Positions 61,013-64,000 of a stretch of 64,000 bases of DNA are shown here, one piece after another (positions within the stretch are counted from its first letter, which is position 1; each line of letters starts with the position of its first letter). Made by a program: the position numbers and the translations under genes. The stretch comes from CAISCU01 sp051861545 (GTDB lineage: Bacteria > Bacteroidota > Bacteroidia > UKL13-3). The stretch covers positions 1 through 64,000 of the forward strand of contig JBIMKP010000014.1 of assembly GCA_051861545.1 (NCBI GenBank), in the 5' to 3' direction. Below the pieces are notes generated by a model that did no database searches, had not been told where the DNA came from, and saw nothing but the letters and a program-made list of their open reading frames with translations.

Positions 61013-63335
61013 GAGATATATTTTTGAGGCAAGGTATTATATTTTTTTGATTTGTTTATCTCTTTTAGGACTAACAAATAGTTTAAAGGCACAATTTTTA
61101 CTTAAAGGTAAAATCTTAGAATCAGGCTCAAATAAACCAATTAAGGCTTGTTTGGTAGATTTAAATGAATCTCAAATTAAAACAAATGAAAGTGGAGAAT
61201 TTGAAATCTCATTCAAAAAAATGGATTCAGAAAAGTATTATTTAAATGTGTACAAAGAGGGTTTTGAATCTATTACTAAATCTCTTTCTACCAATGAAAT
61301 AAAATTATTCTTAAACGAAAAGAATCTATACATTATATATCTAAATCCTTCTAATAAACTATTAGAACAAGCAGTAATTACAGGCTCAAGAAATTCTGAA
61401 ATGATTACGCGTTCTAAAGTGAGTACAGAGGTAATAAAACCATATTTAATAGAAAATAAGGGTGTTACAAATATGGACAAATTCCTTAGCCAGATTCCTT
61501 CTGTGAGTGTAATTGATGGACAAATTAATATAAGAAGTGGAAGTGGTTGGACCTACGGAGCCGGTTCAAGAGTTTTAGTTTTGGTAGATGATTTGCCTTT
61601 TTTAATGGGTGATGCAGGAAATGTAAAATGGGGATTAGTACCCATTGAAAATGTAAAACAAATTGAAGTAATTAAAGGCGCATCTTCTGTCTTATATGGT
61701 TCAGGGGCTTTAAATGGAATTATTCATTTTAGAACTGAACAAAGCACAGGCGCTCCTATTACGAGATTTAATGTTTTTACATCAGGCTTTTCGAAACCCA
61801 AAAGAAGCAGTTTAAATTGGACAAATGAACCCTTAGTAAGATATGGATTTCAGGGTTTTCATAGCAGAATGATTGGTACACATAAACTAACATTTTCAAG
61901 CAATTACTTAAACGATGATGGTTACAGATTAGGAGAAACTGAAGAAAAATTACGATTAGCTGCCAATTATCAAAACCAAAAACAAAACTTTATTTATGGT
62001 TTAGGAATAACCGGCTTATTGAGTAAAGGCTCTTCTTTTTTACTTTGGGAAAGTTATCAAAATGGATATACAGCACTTGATTCGGAAGCAACAGCCTCTA
62101 CTTCCCAATCTGTTTTTATCGACCCCTTTATAAAATTTAATGCAGGAGGAATTTACCATCAATTTAAAGCTAGGTGGATGTATGTAAATAATGATCTTGT
62201 AAATCTTGACCCGAACGTAAATCAAGACAACTCCTTTAAAAACTTTTATTCAGAATATCAATTCGATAAAATTTACAAAAAAACAAGAGCTACAGGTGGT
62301 TTGGTTTGGGGAAAAAACAATAGTGATGCAGCGTTGTATGGAGGCCAAAATTCTAATGAAAACCGTGCAGCATTCCTGCAACTAGATAAACAATTTAAAA
62401 AGCTATCAATTACTTTAGGAGCTAGGTATGAATGGTTTAAAATGAATGATGAATCGGAATCGGGACCAGTATTTAGAACTGCCATTAATTACAAAGCAGG
62501 TAAAGCTGGATTTTTAAGAGCAAGCTGGGGACAAGGTTACAGGTATCCATCTATTGCCGAAAGATTTATTACAACCAGTGTAGGAGCTTTAAATATTTTT
62601 CCAAATCCAAATTTAGGTTCAGAAAAAGGTTGGTCGACAGAATTAGGGTTTAAACAAGGTTATAAATTCAAAGGCATCAGTGGTTTTGTAGATGTGGCTT
62701 TGTTTTATACAAGATATACCAATATGATAGAATTTAATTTTGGTGGATGGAAAACCCCAAATCCAATGAATCCTTTTAGCACCATTGGTTTTAAATCGTT
62801 TAATATTGGTGAAACTGAAATTAAAGGAATTGATTTTAGCAGTGGACTTGAAGGTAAATTTGCCGGGATTTTATGGCAGGGAATGATGGGTTATACCTAT
62901 ACAATTCCCATTATTTTAGATGAGAATTATGTTTTTGCACTTGATTCATCAAGAGGACCACAAAATTTTCGAAATACCAGTTCTGACAGTTTAAACATTT
63001 TAAAATATCGCTTCGAACACCAAATAAAAATTGATCTTCAAGCATCGTATAAAAGATTCGAACTAGGTATTAGTTGGAGATATAATAGTCAAATTAGAAA
63101 TGTTGACCGAGCCTTTATTGATGGGATTATTCCTTTTTTTGTTCCGGGAATCCAAGAGGCAAGAAATGAACTAAGTGGAAACAATATTGTTGATTTTCGA
63201 GCTTCTTTTAAAATCAACAAAAACCTAAAAATTGCTTTGATTATAAACAATCTGCTTAATTCAGAAACCATGTTCCGACCTGCTGATTTAGGTCCACCAA
63301 GAATGAGTATGATTCAATTAAGTGGTAAATTTTAG
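61011..63335 (+). CDS. TonB-dependent outer-membrane receptor
   Basis: 774-residue receptor. A signal peptide (about 1-26) is followed by a carboxypeptidase-regulatory-like domain (LKGKILESGSNKPIKACLVD), then a plug domain (AVITGSRNSEM near 121, IRSGSGWTYGAGSRVLVLVD, IEVIKGASSVLYGSGALNG) and a 22-strand-type barrel ending in MSMIQLSGKF. There is no SusD partner, so a metal-siderophore, cobalamin or peptide substrate is as likely as a glycan. The start overlaps the divergent gene's ATG. The next in-frame start would cut the signal, so 61011 is best. Confidence 0.92.
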   Translation: MRYIFEARYYIFLICLSLLGLTNSLKAQFLLKGKILESGSNKPIKACLVDLNESQIKTNESGEFEISFKKMDSEKYYLNVYKEGFESITKSLSTNEIKLFLNEKNLYIIYLNPSNKLLEQAVITGSRNSEMITRSKVSTEVIKPYLIENKGVTNMDKFLSQIPSVSVIDGQINIRSGSGWTYGAGSRVLVLVDDLPFLMGDAGNVKWGLVPIENVKQIEVIKGASSVLYGSGALNGIIHFRTEQSTGAPITRFNVFTSGFSKPKRSSLNWTNEPLVRYGFQGFHSRMIGTHKLTFSSNYLNDDGYRLGETEEKLRLAANYQNQKQNFIYGLGITGLLSKGSSFLLWESYQNGYTALDSEATASTSQSVFIDPFIKFNAGGIYHQFKARWMYVNNDLVNLDPNVNQDNSFKNFYSEYQFDKIYKKTRATGGLVWGKNNSDAALYGGQNSNENRAAFLQLDKQFKKLSITLGARYEWFKMNDESESGPVFRTAINYKAGKAGFLRASWGQGYRYPSIAERFITTSVGALNIFPNPNLGSEKGWSTELGFKQGYKFKGISGFVDVALFYTRYTNMIEFNFGGWKTPNPMNPFSTIGFKSFNIGETEIKGIDFSSGLEGKFAGILWQGMMGYTYTIPIILDENYVFALDSSRGPQNFRNTSSDSLNILKYRFEHQIKIDLQASYKRFELGISWRYNSQIRNVDRAFIDGIIPFFVPGIQEARNELSGNNIVDFRASFKINKNLKIALIINNLLNSETMFRPADLGPPRMSMIQLSGKF

Positions 63336-63394
63336 TATGAATAAATACTTTATCTTATTCCTATTTAAAAACCCAATCTTTTATAAATTGCAAC

Positions 63395-63901
63395 ATGTCA
63401 CCAGCTTTTAAATTTATCCTCATATTTGGCGCTTCATATCTGCTTATGAGCGGATTATATCAGCTTATAATTTGGGCCGCTGCGCCAGGACCTGATATTT
63501 TCACCATTTTGGTAGCACAAATTTTACCTAATTTTATTGATGGCATAGAATTACATTCATTTCCATCGAAAAGTGGAATTCAAATTTGGAACAATAAAGG
63601 TGCCGTAGTAAATATCATGGAAGGTTGCAATGGTATGGCCGTTTGGATTACTCTACTATCATTTAGTTTGGCATTTACTGGAAAATTAAAAACTTACTTA
63701 TGGTTCCTTCCTTTAAGCTTTTTGCTGTTACAATTTGGAAATATTCTTAGATTGATAGCTCTAATAGAAATAAAAATTCAGAAGCCTGAATTGTTTGAAA
63801 TATTCCATACCTATTTGTTTCCTGCTATTTTATATGCTTTTGCTTTTGGTTTAATGGTTTGGTGGGTTAAATTATCACAATTAAAGCTTCAAAAACAATG
63901 A
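63395..63901 (+). CDS. Exosortase, XrtF-like
   Basis: 168-residue membrane protein with about four to five hydrophobic segments. The exosortase/archaeosortase triad is visible: Cys78 in NIMEGCNGMAVW, Arg119 in GNILRLIALI and His138 in FEIFHTYLFP. Exosortases cut C-terminal sorting tails and may join the protein to a surface polymer; XrtF is the short form of Flavobacteria. No protein with a matching tail is seen in the window. It overlaps the next gene by four bases (ATGA). Confidence 0.88.
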   Translation: MSPAFKFILIFGASYLLMSGLYQLIIWAAAPGPDIFTILVAQILPNFIDGIELHSFPSKSGIQIWNNKGAVVNIMEGCNGMAVWITLLSFSLAFTGKLKTYLWFLPLSFLLLQFGNILRLIALIEIKIQKPELFEIFHTYLFPAILYAFAFGLMVWWVKLSQLKLQKQ

Positions 63902-64000
63902 AAATCAAAACAATTGGATTCTTGCTCTTTTTGATTGTTTTTAATTTCGCAATTCAGTCATTTAACTTTATAAATTTTAGCTTTTGTGATTTTTATACTT
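63898..64000 (+). CDS. Start of probable exosortase-associated membrane protein (cut by window)
   Basis: An ATG at 63898 overlaps the exosortase stop (ATGA) and opens a frame that runs off the window: MKIKTIGFLLFLIVFNFAIQ then SFNFINFSFCDFYT, 34 residues. The first half is a hydrophobic signal or membrane segment. XrtF genes are usually followed by an exosortase F system-associated membrane protein, which fits position and overlap. Too little is visible to confirm the family. Confidence 0.6.
   Translation, partial: MKIKTIGFLLFLIVFNFAIQSFNFINFSFCDFYT

Noticed and set aside
61019..61026. TATTTTTG as a promoter -7 element
   Set aside because: It lies inside the first codons of the TonB receptor gene and has no TTTG at the proper distance upstream.

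Overview
The window looks like a chromosomal stretch of an AT-rich member of the Bacteroidetes, probably the Flavobacteriia or a relative. Four features point there: a type IX secretion C-terminal sorting protein (60263-61012), an XrtF-like exosortase (63395-63901), an UpxY-type antiterminator (540-1061), and a promoter upstream of 2322 that fits the Bacteroidetes TTTG / TAnnTTTG consensus. Almost all of the window is one surface polysaccharide (capsule, O-antigen or exopolysaccharide) locus. I see no rRNA, tRNA, CRISPR array or intact insertion sequence.

Layout. Bases 1-492 are a 111-bp tandem repeat array with palindromic hairpins. The plus strand then carries UpxY and a Gfo/Idh/MocA sugar oxidoreductase, followed by a separately promoted export pair, a Wza-like lipoprotein and a Wzc-like tyrosine autokinase with a Tyr/Gly tail. 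A terminator hairpin closes the pair. Facing it is a colinear minus-strand run of 52 genes (57328 down to 5859), many overlapping by 1-20 bases.

In the direction of transcription (high to low coordinates) that run holds: a winged-helix regulator; UDP-GalNAcA genes (TviB/TviC-like); GDP-fucose genes (gmd, fcl); a complete legionaminic-acid route (legB, legC, legH, legI, legG, ptmE, legF) extended by a HisF/HisH/amidotransferase triad; a KpsC/S-like transferase, Wzx and Wzy; two glycosyltransferases; the UDP-L-FucNAc set (capE, a cupin, capF, capG), interrupted by a decayed four-helix-bundle pseudogene; a tailoring block (two deacetylase-like paralogues, CapA, AsnB, ATP-grasp, methyltransferase) with three more glycosyltransferases; and two carrier-protein modules. 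Module B is ACP, FabG-type SDR, AMP-ligase, LuxE and LuxC. Module A is KASIII, DltA-like adenylation enzyme, GNAT, ACP, two SDRs, second ACP, metallo-beta-lactamase-fold hydrolase and an unknown protein. A PglC-like initiating transferase, a PIG-L deacetylase, a PglD/NeuD-like acyltransferase and a PglE-like aminotransferase lie in and next to the modules.

How the parts fit (inference). LegB can supply the 4-keto-6-deoxy-UDP-GlcNAc used by LegC and also by the PglE-like enzyme, which would make a 4-amino sugar. Module A, and perhaps B, would build a short oxygenated acyl or aminoacyl group on a carrier protein, and a PglD-like or GNAT enzyme would transfer it to that amine. PglC would load the sugar on undecaprenyl phosphate, about five GT4 enzymes plus the KpsC/S-like enzyme would extend it, and Wzx/Wzy/Wzc/Wza would flip, polymerise and export it. 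The two carrier-protein modules and the amide tailoring block are the best candidates for an undescribed system.

Downstream of the locus (57.3-64 kb) are repeat-rich spacers, a Wzi/RemB-like barrel, the sorting-domain protein, a TonB-dependent receptor whose start codon overlaps that of the divergent gene, the exosortase and the start of its partner gene, cut by the window end.
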